From: JAXDBM01 sp963709485
GTDB taxonomy: Bacteria; Desulfobacterota; Syntrophia; Syntrophales; Fen-1087
Direction: 5' to 3'
NCBI GenBank assembly: GCA_963709485.1
Contig: CAVPWE010000007.1
Location: 124,001 to 188,000, forward strand
DNA: 64,000 nt
The notes under the pieces were generated by a model, which saw nothing but the letters and a program-made list of their open reading frames with translations, ran no database searches and was not told the origin of the DNA. Within the stretch, counting starts at the first letter, position 1; every line of letters begins with the position of its first letter. The translations under genes and the position numbers were made by a program. Shown piece by piece: positions 26,004 through 34,551 of the stretch.

Positions 26004-26032
26004 AATGCACCGTCAAAGGGTGCATTTTTTTT
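26004..26032 (+). terminator. Intrinsic terminator after the CAT tRNA
   Basis: AATGCACC (26004-26011) pairs with GGTGCATT (26019-26026), followed by a run of T to 26032. A second small hairpin (GGAAAG/CTTTCC, 25981-25997) lies just before it. Confidence 0.8.
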
Positions 26033-26069
26033 GTCATTTTAACTGCATTGCCATGAAAGGGGTAGGCTG

Positions 26070-26804
26070 TTGAGAGACCAGATCAGGCTGTTGATAGAAC
26101 TGCAGAAAGCTGAATCGGAGATGACGAGAATTGAAAGCCGGAAAAAGGTGCTGCCGGATCAGCTGATCGGACTGGACGAAGATTTCAACACGGTCCGCGC
26201 GAGTGTCGAGGAAAACGCGAAAAAGCTCGAGGAATTAACGACGGATCGGAAAGATTATGAAGATAAATTGAAAAAAGGACAGGAAAGCCTCAGGAAGGCC
26301 AAAGACCGCCTGACGGATGTCAAGACCAACAAGGAATATCAGTCCGTGCTCAAGGAAATTGAAGGAATCGAGCTGAAAAACAGTGAGATGGAAGATGGAG
26401 TGCTTGTCCTGCTGGAGCGGATTGACCAGATGAAAGCAACCGTTCAGGCAAGAGAGTGTGAATTCGATATTTACCGGAAGGAATATGCCGCCAAGAAAGA
26501 TCAGATCGAAGAGGAGTTGAAATTGCTCGAAGGAGAATATGCACAGCACGAGCATTCCAGCCGTGAGTTGCGAAAACAGATTCATGCTGATATAATAAGG
26601 AAATATGAATCCATAAAAAACATTCGGAACGGGCTTGCCGTTGTCGCGGCCTGGAAAGAGGTGTGTCAGGGATGCCATATGAACATTCCGCCGCAGATGT
26701 ACATCGAACTGCAGAGGGATTTGGATATCAGATACTGTCCCCAGTGCAACAGGATTCTTTACTGGGAGGATCAGAGTATAAAGGTGTCGGAGCAGATCAG
26801 ATGA
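26070..26804 (+). CDS. Coiled-coil protein with C4 zinc ribbon
   Basis: Protein of 244 aa made of a long coiled coil (about residues 1-175) and a C-terminal zinc ribbon (CQGC and CPQC), the zf-RING_7/CdsZ-like family. Members are widespread, and some interact with secretion or transcription factors, but the function is not settled. The start is a TTG with AAAGGGG upstream. The final codons overlap the 5' end of the RNase P RNA, which follows on the same strand. Confidence 0.85.
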   Translation: MRDQIRLLIELQKAESEMTRIESRKKVLPDQLIGLDEDFNTVRASVEENAKKLEELTTDRKDYEDKLKKGQESLRKAKDRLTDVKTNKEYQSVLKEIEGIELKNSEMEDGVLVLLERIDQMKATVQARECEFDIYRKEYAAKKDQIEEELKLLEGEYAQHEHSSRELRKQIHADIIRKYESIKNIRNGLAVVAAWKEVCQGCHMNIPPQMYIELQRDLDIRYCPQCNRILYWEDQSIKVSEQIR

Positions 26805-27157
26805 TCGCTGGCCCGTTATCGACGGGCTGGAGGAAAGTCCGAGCTCCACAGGGCAGGGTGGTTGCTAACGGCAACTGGGGGTGACCCTAAGGAAAGTGCC
26901 ACAGAAAAGATACCGCCCGCTTCCGGCGGGTAAGGGTGAAAAGGCGAGGTAAGAGCTCACCAGTTTTCCGGGTGACCGGAAAAGCTTGGTAAACCCCATC
27001 CGGAGCAAGACCGAATAGGAGGACATTAAGGGTGGCCCGCCCGTCGTCCTCGGGTTGTGTCGCTTGAGGCAGCAGGCAACTGTTGTCCCAGATGAATGAT
27101 CATCGCCGTCCTTTGGGTGACCGGGGGACGGGACAGAACTCGGCTTATGATCTGGTC
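26793..27157 (+). ncRNA. rnpB: RNase P RNA, bacterial type A
   Basis: Catalytic RNA that trims tRNA 5' ends. The conserved GAGGAAAGTCCGAGCTCC block follows the 5' helix. Other hallmarks are ACAGGGCAGGGTG, the GGTAAACCCC region, AGACCGAATAGG and the 3' core ACAGAACTCGGCTTA. The P1 helix is formed by CAGATCA (26793-26799) with TGATCTG (27148-27154), so the 5' end lies inside the last codons of the upstream gene. Ends are estimated to within a few bases. Confidence 0.95.
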
Positions 27158-27174
27158 CGTCACCTCATGAAAAA

Positions 27175-27213
27175 GGGCGTTCAATGCGACGGCATTGAAC
27201 GCCCCCTGTTTTC
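27175..27213. terminator. Bidirectional terminator between rnpB and ppsA
   Basis: A perfect 13-bp stem (27175-27187 with 27192-27204) with a four-base loop. A T-rich tail follows on the plus strand and an A-run precedes it, so it can stop rnpB (plus) and ppsA (minus). Confidence 0.85.
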
Positions 27214-27234
27214 CTGAAACTGTTCCGCAGGCGA

Positions 27235-29643
27235 TCAGCTTTTCCCGAGCGTTTTTTCCGTTTCCAGAATTTCAAAGGTTGTCTTGATGACCGTATCGGA
27301 ATTCAGCGACATGCTGTCGATGCCGCACTCCACCAGAAACTTTGCAAATTCCGGATAATCACTGGGCGCCTGGCCGCAAATACCGATCTTCTTGCCCATT
27401 TTATTGGCCTTCGTGATGGCGATCCGGACGAGATCCAGCACCGCCTGGTTTCGCTCATCGAAGATGTGCGCAACCTGGGCGGAATCCCGGTCCAGACCCA
27501 GGGTCAGCTGGGTCAGATCGTTCGAGCCGATCGAGAATCCGTCAAAGACCTTCCCGAATTCCTCGATCAGCACCACGTTGCTGGGAATCTCGACCATCAT
27601 ATAGATCTCCAGTCCGTCTTTTCCCTGGACAAGGCCGTTCTCCTTCATGACCTCGATGACCCGCTTGCCCTCGTCAACGGTACGGCAGAAGGGGATCATG
27701 AGCTTGACGTTGGTGAGGCCCATCTCTTCCCGGACCTTTTTCATGGCCTTGCATTCGAGCACGAAACCGTCCCGGTACTTTGCATCGTAATAGCGCGATG
27801 CCCCGCGCCATCCAATCATGGGATTTTCTTCCTGGGGCTCAAAATAGGAGCCGCCCAGAAGGTTGGCATACTCGTTGCTCTTGAAGTCGCTCATCCTGAC
27901 GATGACATCGTTGGGGTAGAAGGCCGCGCCGATCTTGGCGACCCCCTGTGCCAGTTTGTCCACGAAGCAGTCGCTCTTGTTGTCATAACCGCGGGTCAGC
28001 TTTTCAATTTCCGTTCTCACCTTCGGATCGGTCACCTTCTCAAACTGAATCAGCGCCATGGGATGGAGACGGATGTTGTTGATGATGAACTCCAACCGCG
28101 CCAGACCGACCCCGTCGTTGGGAATTGCCGCCGTACCGAAGGCGATGTCCGGATTTCCCACGTTCATCATGATTTTTGTCCGGGGTCGGACAAGATTCTG
28201 GGCGTTGATTCGCTGAACATCGAATTTCAGAAGGCCTTCGTAAACTCTTCCGACCTCTCCTTCGGCACAGGAGACGGTGGCATTCTTTATTCCCAGCAGG
28301 GCCTTTGTGCCGTTTCCAGTCCCCACAATGCAGGGGACGCCCAGCTCCCGGCTGACAATGGCGGCGTGGCAGGTCCGGCCCCCCTTGTTGGTGACGATCG
28401 CCGCAGCGATCTTCATGACCGGTTCCCAGTCCGGGTCCGTCATTTCAGTCACAAGGACTTCTCCCTTTTTGAAGTTTTTGATGTCCTCCACGGATTTGAT
28501 GACATTCACGGGGCCGGCGCCGATTTTTGATCCCACGCTGGTTCCCGTGACAAGCGGCTCCTTGGATTCGAGCAGGACATAACTTTCCAGGACATTGACG
28601 TCTTTCTGGGACTGGACCGTTTCCGGTCTTGCCTGCAAAATGAAAAGATCTCCGGTCCTCCCGTCTTTCCCCCACTCGATGTCCATGGGCTTAAAATAAC
28701 CGGCCTGGGCGGAATAATGATCCTCGATGATGGCCGTCCAGCGGGCCAATTGCAGAATCTCCTCTTCGGTCAGGCAGAAGCGCTCACGGTCCTTTTGCGG
28801 GACGGAAATGGTTTCGGTGGCTTCCTCGCCTTCACCTTTCGCGTAAATCATTTTAATTTCCTTGGCGCCCAGCTTTTTCTGAATGATCGGTTTGTGACCG
28901 GTCTTCAAAGTGGGTTTGAAGACGAAGAATTCGTCGGGGTTGACGGATCCCTGAACCACCGTTTCACCGAGGCCGTAAGCGCCGGTGATCAGGATCGCGT
29001 TCTTGAAACCGGATTCGGTGTCGATAGAAAATATGACGCCCGATGCAGCCAGATCGGAACGGACCATTTTCTGAATCCCGATGGAAAGGGCGATGGAGAG
29101 ATGGTCAAATCCCTTGTCGACCCGGTAGGACATCGCCCGGTCCGTGAACAGGGATGCGAAACATTTTTTGCAGGCTTCGATCAAAGCCTTTTTCCCGGTG
29201 ACATTCAGGTACGTTTCCTGCTGCCCGGCAAAGCTTGCATCCGGCAGATCTTCCGCCGTTGCGGAGCTCCTGACGGCCACGTCCGTATCCGGCCCGTATT
29301 CGTCGCAGAGTTTCCCGTAGGCCCTGATGATTTCGTCTTCCAGGTCCTTCGGAAAGGGTGCACCGTATATCAGGGAGCGGATATGCCGGCCCTTCCGCTT
29401 CAGGTTTTCCAGATCGTGCGTGTCCAGATCGGACAGGATCTTTGTCATTTCATCGATGATGCCGGCGGATTTCAGAAGATACCGATATGCATAAGCGGTC
29501 ACGGCATAGCCGTCCGGAATGCTGACCCCTTTGGGGCTCAGTTCTCTTCTCATTTCGCCGAGCGAGGCGTTCTTTCCTCCGACCTGTGGAATGTCGGCCA
29601 GTTCAAGTTCGTCAAACCACAATACCAGTTTATTGTCTTTCAT
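27235..29643 (-). CDS. ppsA: Phosphoenolpyruvate synthase
   Basis: PEP synthase, 802 aa, making PEP from pyruvate, ATP and water, the gluconeogenic entry point for an organism growing on acids. The order is an N-terminal ATP-binding domain (QVGGKNASLGEM), a central swivelling domain with the phosphorylated histidine in GGRTCHAAIVSRELG, and a C-terminal barrel with the catalytic CGQAPSDYP cysteine. The ATG at 29643 has GGAGG seven bases upstream, so an extension to 29712 is rejected. It is transcribed alone, convergent with rnpB. Confidence 0.96.
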   Translation of the reverse strand: MKDNKLVLWFDELELADIPQVGGKNASLGEMRRELSPKGVSIPDGYAVTAYAYRYLLKSAGIIDEMTKILSDLDTHDLENLKRKGRHIRSLIYGAPFPKDLEDEIIRAYGKLCDEYGPDTDVAVRSSATAEDLPDASFAGQQETYLNVTGKKALIEACKKCFASLFTDRAMSYRVDKGFDHLSIALSIGIQKMVRSDLAASGVIFSIDTESGFKNAILITGAYGLGETVVQGSVNPDEFFVFKPTLKTGHKPIIQKKLGAKEIKMIYAKGEGEEATETISVPQKDRERFCLTEEEILQLARWTAIIEDHYSAQAGYFKPMDIEWGKDGRTGDLFILQARPETVQSQKDVNVLESYVLLESKEPLVTGTSVGSKIGAGPVNVIKSVEDIKNFKKGEVLVTEMTDPDWEPVMKIAAAIVTNKGGRTCHAAIVSRELGVPCIVGTGNGTKALLGIKNATVSCAEGEVGRVYEGLLKFDVQRINAQNLVRPRTKIMMNVGNPDIAFGTAAIPNDGVGLARLEFIINNIRLHPMALIQFEKVTDPKVRTEIEKLTRGYDNKSDCFVDKLAQGVAKIGAAFYPNDVIVRMSDFKSNEYANLLGGSYFEPQEENPMIGWRGASRYYDAKYRDGFVLECKAMKKVREEMGLTNVKLMIPFCRTVDEGKRVIEVMKENGLVQGKDGLEIYMMVEIPSNVVLIEEFGKVFDGFSIGSNDLTQLTLGLDRDSAQVAHIFDERNQAVLDLVRIAITKANKMGKKIGICGQAPSDYPEFAKFLVECGIDSMSLNSDTVIKTTFEILETEKTLGKS

Positions 29644-29810
29644 GGATTTTCCTCCTGAATGAAGTGACTTCCTCACAAGCGTCCTGCTTGAAATACGGCG
29701 CACGTCTAACAAATATGACGCTTCAAGTCAAACGCAATTATCGCGAGGGGATGTTGAAAGAAAAGAGTCGTTTCCGGTCCATGGCTGCGCGACAGATAAA
29801 ACCGGGCAGG

Positions 29811-29845
29811 AAAAAAAAGGCCGGAAGTTTTGGCTTCCGGCCTTT
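29811..29845 (-). terminator. Terminator after the Cache sensor gene
   Basis: A 12-bp stem (29816-29827 with 29834-29845) with a six-base loop. Read on the minus strand it is followed by eight T residues. It ends the atpE/sensor transcript. Confidence 0.85.
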
Positions 29846-29851
29846 GAGGAT

Positions 29852-31165
29852 TTATTTGTCTTCCTCCTCCTCATCGTAGAAATGACCTTCTCCTTCTGCG
29901 CCTCTGGGTATTTCGGCTTCGATGGATCGGGAAATCCCCCTGGCGAGAAGGGCCAGAATGAGGAACAGGATCACGACCGAGACGGTCAGGATCAGAATGA
30001 TCGTCGTCGTCCAGGCCTTGGCCTCTTTGTCTATTTTCTTTGTGGTTTGACTTGCCAATTCGTTGAATTTTTCAACATCCACACCCATTCCGATCCACCC
30101 GAATCCCCCCGGCTCGGGCGTCTCTTTCGTGTAAAATTTAATGGGCGCGTAGGCCACGAATTTCGTATGGCCTCCGAACTTGTAAGTCTTGATGCCGGAC
30201 TTGCCGGCAGTCGCATCCTTTGTCACCTCCGGAAGGTTCGGGTCCATGAATGACAGGAGGTTCAAATTCAGGACCTCTTGACCCTTTTTGGTCAGTTCCG
30301 TGGAAGTGGCTTGCGTGAGTGCCGGTACGGTCGTCCCATCCGGGGAAAGGCCCCCGATATGATAATCATTGGGATGTGAGATGATCACGCCTTTGCTGTC
30401 AACCATGAAGGCGTAATTTCCCGTTGAGGCATCCGCTTCAAAAACAGGCGCGGCCTGCGTCGGAATAATGTGGTCTGTGTAGCCGGCCAGATGTCTGGCA
30501 TCCAGGGCCAGGCTGATGACGCCTGCAAAGCCGTCTTTGCCGAACAGCGGGGTCGCGAAGCGGACGATTCCGGTGAAACGCTTGCCCTTCTCAAAGTCCG
30601 CGCGATTCACGTACCAGCCGGTGACCGGGGATACATAAACCTCGCCTTTGTTCAGGTTTTTCGCTTTGGCGAAATACTCCTCGCTCTTGTAAGGTGTGTT
30701 CGCCGGATTGCTGACATTGATCAGACTTGCCTTGGGAACGATTTCCCCGTTGGCGACCTTGATCTGCTCGCTGCCATTCTTGTCGATGAGAGACATCTCG
30801 GTGTACAGGGGAGCCGACACCTGAAGAATCTTGTCTTTCTCTTTTATCCAGATGGGTTTCTTGTTTTCATTGACAAATTTCTTGAACGCGGAATCCGTTG
30901 CCGGGATGATGGTGGCAATCAGGATGTCCTTCTTGCGCTCATTGAGAAAATTTGCGACCTCATCCGCCGTGTTAATGGCCCGAACCTTGATTTCTTCCTG
31001 AGATTTCTGGTCGAGAACAGTAACTGCACGTTCTTTTACTGTAACCCCTAATTTGAAGATGCCGTTGGCGATCAGGATAGCCATCAGTGATAAGGGGATT
31101 ACGATAAGCAGGAAGAATACTCTCGCTACAGTAAATAACTGCTTACCCTTCGTAGTTTCTGACAT
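29852..31165 (-). CDS. Cache-domain membrane sensor without output domain
   Basis: Protein of 437 aa with a membrane segment near residues 15-36, a large extracytoplasmic part of about 350 residues with double-Cache character (a GWYVNRADFEKG and ATPLFGKDGFAGVISLALD region, then FMVDSKGVIISHPND), and a second membrane segment near 385-410. Only about 30 acidic residues follow it, ending EEEEDK; no HAMP, kinase, cyclase or methyl-accepting domain is present. It probably senses a small periplasmic ligand and needs a partner. It begins 51 bases after atpE on the same strand with no terminator between them. Confidence 0.8.
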   Translation of the reverse strand: MSETTKGKQLFTVARVFFLLIVIPLSLMAILIANGIFKLGVTVKERAVTVLDQKSQEEIKVRAINTADEVANFLNERKKDILIATIIPATDSAFKKFVNENKKPIWIKEKDKILQVSAPLYTEMSLIDKNGSEQIKVANGEIVPKASLINVSNPANTPYKSEEYFAKAKNLNKGEVYVSPVTGWYVNRADFEKGKRFTGIVRFATPLFGKDGFAGVISLALDARHLAGYTDHIIPTQAAPVFEADASTGNYAFMVDSKGVIISHPNDYHIGGLSPDGTTVPALTQATSTELTKKGQEVLNLNLLSFMDPNLPEVTKDATAGKSGIKTYKFGGHTKFVAYAPIKFYTKETPEPGGFGWIGMGVDVEKFNELASQTTKKIDKEAKAWTTTIILILTVSVVILFLILALLARGISRSIEAEIPRGAEGEGHFYDEEEEDK

Positions 31166-31216
31166 TCGCTTTTCCCCCTAACTGTTGTTATTTTGAAGTT
31201 AATATCAATTTCCAAA

Positions 31217-31594
31217 TTAACCTAAAAAATAACGCATGTAGGGGTTTGCATAGAGGAGGACCAGCGCAACGACGAGCGCGTAGATACAGACGGACTCCGC
31301 CATGGCCATACCGACCAGCATGACCGTCATGATCTTCCCCTGAACCCCGGGGTTTCTTCCGACCGCCGAACAAGCGCCGCTTGCCGCAGTGCCGATGCCC
31401 GCACCGGCGCCGATGGCTCCGAGGCCAATCGCCAATCCTGCGCCGACCATGGCGCCGACGGCAAAGATCACCTTTATGTAGGACTCACCCGCTCCCGGAA
31501 GCTGCTCCGCAGCGAAAACGACCGGTGACGACACCAACAAAGCCCCTGCTGATACAAGAAGTGTGAACAACCTTTTACCAAATTTCCCTAACAT
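31217..31594 (-). CDS. atpE: F-type ATP synthase c subunit with N-terminal leader
   Basis: Proteolipid of the membrane rotor, 125 aa, longer than the usual 75-90. Residues 1-35 look like a signal peptide (KRLFTLLVSAGALLVSSPVVFAA). The two transmembrane hairpin helices follow, with the polar loop GRNPGVQ and the ion-binding glutamate in MAMAESV. The position equivalent to the sodium-binding glutamine of Na+ c rings is not a glutamine in my alignment, so H+ is more likely, weakly. ATG at 31594 has AGGAG seven bases upstream. atpB and the other atp genes are not adjacent; the gene stands at the head of a transcript with the Cache sensor. Confidence 0.92.
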   Translation of the reverse strand: MLGKFGKRLFTLLVSAGALLVSSPVVFAAEQLPGAGESYIKVIFAVGAMVGAGLAIGLGAIGAGAGIGTAASGACSAVGRNPGVQGKIMTVMLVGMAMAESVCIYALVVALVLLYANPYMRYFLG

Positions 31595-32003
31595 CTCTTT
31601 TCTCCTTTCCTGCATGATTAATGTATTTCTTGCGTTTTGCCCTTCCCTTTAGCACAAAAAAAGTGCCCGGCAAAGGTTATTTTCCTCAAACTCCGCAAAA
31701 ACGCCTGCAACTCATATGCCATGAGTGCCATTTCAGCCTTGTTTTTCCCTAACATCGGGCAAATATTTGCGTAATTTGTTTTGAGGGGAATTGCAGGCTA
31801 TCGGTATTTACCGCATTCCGTTTAACATTTTATTCAACAGCCCGAATAAATTTAACGAAAAGTAGAACGGTTATCCGCAATGAAACATTTGACGGCATAT
31901 TTATATTGAAATATTCCAGCGGAATCGCTAATGTCATCAGGTATTCATGGTCATAATGGTCATGCGAACTTAGCCATGACAAACTCTCAACAGAAAGGTG
32001 TTC
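31595..32003. other. Divergent 409-base regulatory region
   Basis: No convincing gene. On the minus strand a sigma-54-like element lies at 31721-31706. On the plus strand GCAAATATTTGC (31759-31770) is a perfect 12-bp palindrome that also falls inside a weaker sigma-54-like pattern (GG at 31757, GC at 31769). Confidence 0.45.
31706..31721 (-). promoter_or_regulatory. Sigma-54-like promoter element upstream of atpE
   Basis: Read on the minus strand it is TGGCATATGAGTTGCA: GG and GC separated by ten bases, with TGGCA and TTGCA matching the -24/-12 consensus. Transcription would start near 31695, about 100 bases before atpE. It overlaps an inverted repeat ACTCAT-N5-ATGAGT. Confidence 0.45.
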
Positions 32004-32189
32004 ATGATGCAAGAAATATTGACGGCTGTCACATATCTGGTGGTCTGGCTGATATGCCAGCGGATCATCGGGATCGAAAGCGGGTTGACGACGCTCCTGA
32101 TTTCCCTGACGGCGGCCGTATCTGTCTATGTCATCATTGCCGTAAAAGATTATCGGGACAAAAAACACAAAGGTGAATTGAAGGATTGA
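32004..32189 (+). CDS. Small membrane protein, unknown
   Basis: Predicted 61-aa protein with two hydrophobic segments (about residues 6-22 and 29-48) and a basic tail ending KKHKGELKD. AGAAAGG lies five bases before the ATG at 32004 (a second ATG follows directly). It precedes the histidine kinase by about 117 bases on the same strand. No family is recognised; coding status is likely but not certain. Confidence 0.5.
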   Translation: MMQEILTAVTYLVVWLICQRIIGIESGLTTLLISLTAAVSVYVIIAVKDYRDKKHKGELKD

Positions 32190-32306
32190 TGTCATTTCAG
32201 ACTTCCTCTCCGACATGAATGAAAGGCAGACTGCGTTGATTGAATCCCGCTGAGCGGATCCGAGATGAATCGGAACCCGTACTGACCGTCATCAGACGTA
32301 CTGCGC

Positions 32307-34547
32307 ATGAAAATTCCCGGCTGGTTGAAAATTCTTTCTGTTGCCGCTGTAATCTTCCTGGTCGTTCTGGCCCTCAATCACTCGCCCGACAAAGCCGTGA
32401 TCGAGCGCGAAGCCCTGGTTCTGGCCGTCGTGATCGCTTTTCTGGCGATGATCTATACGGGATTGCGGCAAATTCAGATCAATAAGGAGCAACTTCGCCT
32501 CCGGGAGTGCGAAAACTGGCAGGAAACGCTGTCTCGGGAAAAAAAGACCATCGAGGGGATCATCGAAGGCTCTCCCATTCCGACCTTTGTCATCGGCCGG
32601 GATCACCGGATCATGTTCTGGAACAGGGCCTGTGCGGAATTGATGGGTTATGATGCAGAGACGATGATCGGTACGGATAAGCAGTACATGCCCTTCTACC
32701 CGGAGAAACGACCGGTGATCGCCGACCTGATCGTGGACAATGACATCGAGGGCCTTGAGAAATATTACGGCAAGAAGCGGGTGCAGCAATCCGCGATTGT
32801 TGAAGGAGCCTACGAGGCAAACGATTTTTATGAAAATCTCGGCGGGGTGAGCCGGCATCTCTATTTTCTGGCTGCCCCCATTCATGATGAGAAGGGAGAG
32901 GTCATCGCGGCCATCGAAACCCTGCAGGACGTCACGCGGGAAAAGGAACTGGAAAACGACCTGAAAGGCTATACGGAGACGCTCAAGGGGGAGCTTGATA
33001 AAAACATCAGGCTCCGAAAGACCATCGAGGGGATCATCGAGGGATCTCCCATTCCGACCTTTGTCATCGGCCGGGATCACCGGATCATGTTCTGGAACAG
33101 GGCCTGTGCGGAATTGATGGGTTATGATGCAAAGACGATGATCGGCACGGACAGGCAGTATGTGCCCTTTTATTCCGAGAAGCGGCCGGTGATTGCCGAC
33201 CTGATCGTGGACAATGACATCGAGGGCCTTGAGAAATATTACGGCAAGAAGCGGGTGCAGCAATCCGCCGTGATCCGGGGAGCCTATGAGGCCAGGGATT
33301 TTTATCAGAATCTGGGTGGAAAAAGCCGATACCTCTATTTTCTGGCGACCCCCATCCGAGATGAGAAGGGAGAGATCATTGCGGCCATCGAGACCCTGCA
33401 GGACGTCACGCGCGAAGAAGAATTGGCGAACAATATGAAGGAATATGCGGAGAGTCTCCAGGACGAACTGGCTGAAAACATCAATCTCAGGAAAGAGGTT
33501 GAATCGGTCCATAATTACCTCCAGTCGATCGTGGACAGTTCGCCCGACACGATGTTTGACATGAGCAGTGAGGGCGTCATCAATTATGTAAGCGGCGACC
33601 TTGCGCGGGACGGCGCGCTGTCTTACAATCGGATCAAGGGGAAACATTTCACGGAATTCGTGGATCCCGAACACAAAGTCTTCCTCATGGGGATCTGGGA
33701 AAATGTGAAAAAGGGCATCTACAGCCCCTTTGAGATCGAGGCAACGGCCGGAGATGGATCAAAGCGAAGCCTGCTGGTGACGCCACGGCCTGTGAAGGGG
33801 ACGGACCGTTATGTTTTCGTGCAGAGGGACATCACGGAATTCAAGAATCTTGAAAAAAAGTTTTACGACAGTGAAAAGCTCGCAGCAGTGGGTCAACTGT
33901 CGGCCGGCATCGCCCATGAGGTGAGAAATCCGCTGTCTTCCATCAAAATGAGCCTGCAGATCCTTGAGAAGCGGATGCAGCCGGAAGGGAACGATCTGAA
34001 GCGTTTCCGGATCGCGCAGCGGGAAGTGGAGCATCTGGAAGAGCTCGTCAACGATGTGCTGATCTATGCCAGACCGGCAGCCCCCAAAAGAGAGCCCTCC
34101 GATATCCGGAAAATACTTGAAAATGCACTGGCGCTGGCGGAGAGGCTGGTCACGGACAAGAACATCCGGATCGTGACGGAATTCGAGGACGCCATCCCGA
34201 TGTTTCCGGCGGATGCGGCGATGCTGGAACAGGCCTTCCTGAATGTCTACAGGAATGCCGTGGATGCCATGGAGCCGGGGGGCGCCCTCCGGATTGCGGC
34301 CCGGCGAAGCGGAACAGGTCCGCCTGCCCTTCAGATCACCGTTGAGGACAATGGTTGCGGGATCGATGAAGCGGATCTTCCCCACATTTTCAATCCTTTC
34401 TTCACGAAGAAGAAATATGGGACAGGCCTGGGCATGACCCAGGTCAAGAAGATCATCGATCTTCACCGGGGGGCAATCGACATCCAAAGCACCAGAGGGG
34501 AAGGAACCCGAGTCACGGTGAGTTTCCCGGTCGACCAGGAAGGATGA
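32307..34547 (+). CDS. PAS histidine kinase (NtrB-like) with duplicated PAS domain
   Basis: Sensor kinase of 746 aa. Two membrane segments lie near residues 7-24 and 36-53, with almost no periplasmic part, so sensing is probably cytoplasmic. Two PAS domains of nearly identical sequence follow (about 80-215 and 238-373), then a third, different PAS (about 395-510). The phospho-accepting His537 is in GIAHEVRNP, followed by an N box (NVYRNAVDAM), G1 (DNGCGI), F box and G2 (GTGLGM). The partner NtrC-type regulator starts four bases after the stop. No clear ribosome-binding site is seen before the ATG. Confidence 0.93.
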   Translation: MKIPGWLKILSVAAVIFLVVLALNHSPDKAVIEREALVLAVVIAFLAMIYTGLRQIQINKEQLRLRECENWQETLSREKKTIEGIIEGSPIPTFVIGRDHRIMFWNRACAELMGYDAETMIGTDKQYMPFYPEKRPVIADLIVDNDIEGLEKYYGKKRVQQSAIVEGAYEANDFYENLGGVSRHLYFLAAPIHDEKGEVIAAIETLQDVTREKELENDLKGYTETLKGELDKNIRLRKTIEGIIEGSPIPTFVIGRDHRIMFWNRACAELMGYDAKTMIGTDRQYVPFYSEKRPVIADLIVDNDIEGLEKYYGKKRVQQSAVIRGAYEARDFYQNLGGKSRYLYFLATPIRDEKGEIIAAIETLQDVTREEELANNMKEYAESLQDELAENINLRKEVESVHNYLQSIVDSSPDTMFDMSSEGVINYVSGDLARDGALSYNRIKGKHFTEFVDPEHKVFLMGIWENVKKGIYSPFEIEATAGDGSKRSLLVTPRPVKGTDRYVFVQRDITEFKNLEKKFYDSEKLAAVGQLSAGIAHEVRNPLSSIKMSLQILEKRMQPEGNDLKRFRIAQREVEHLEELVNDVLIYARPAAPKREPSDIRKILENALALAERLVTDKNIRIVTEFEDAIPMFPADAAMLEQAFLNVYRNAVDAMEPGGALRIAARRSGTGPPALQITVEDNGCGIDEADLPHIFNPFFTKKKYGTGLGMTQVKKIIDLHRGAIDIQSTRGEGTRVTVSFPVDQEG
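32544..33424 (+). repeat. In-frame tandem duplication of a PAS unit
   Basis: Two copies of a PAS segment offset by exactly 474 bases (158 codons), for example TCGAGGGGATCATCGA at 32551 and 33025 and GTCACGCG at 32931 and 33405. In one block of 83 residues I count only four differences. Confidence 0.95.
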
Positions 34548-34551
34548 CAGC

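Noticed and set aside
31217..31594. Sodium-type c subunit
   Set aside because: An AES pair resembles Na+ rings, but aligning on the polar loop the key helix-1 glutamine is not present, so I do not claim Na+ specificity.
31680..31735. A second sigma-54 pattern starting at the TGGCAC a few bases upstream of the called element
   Set aside because: The GG-GC spacing is eight bases, not ten.
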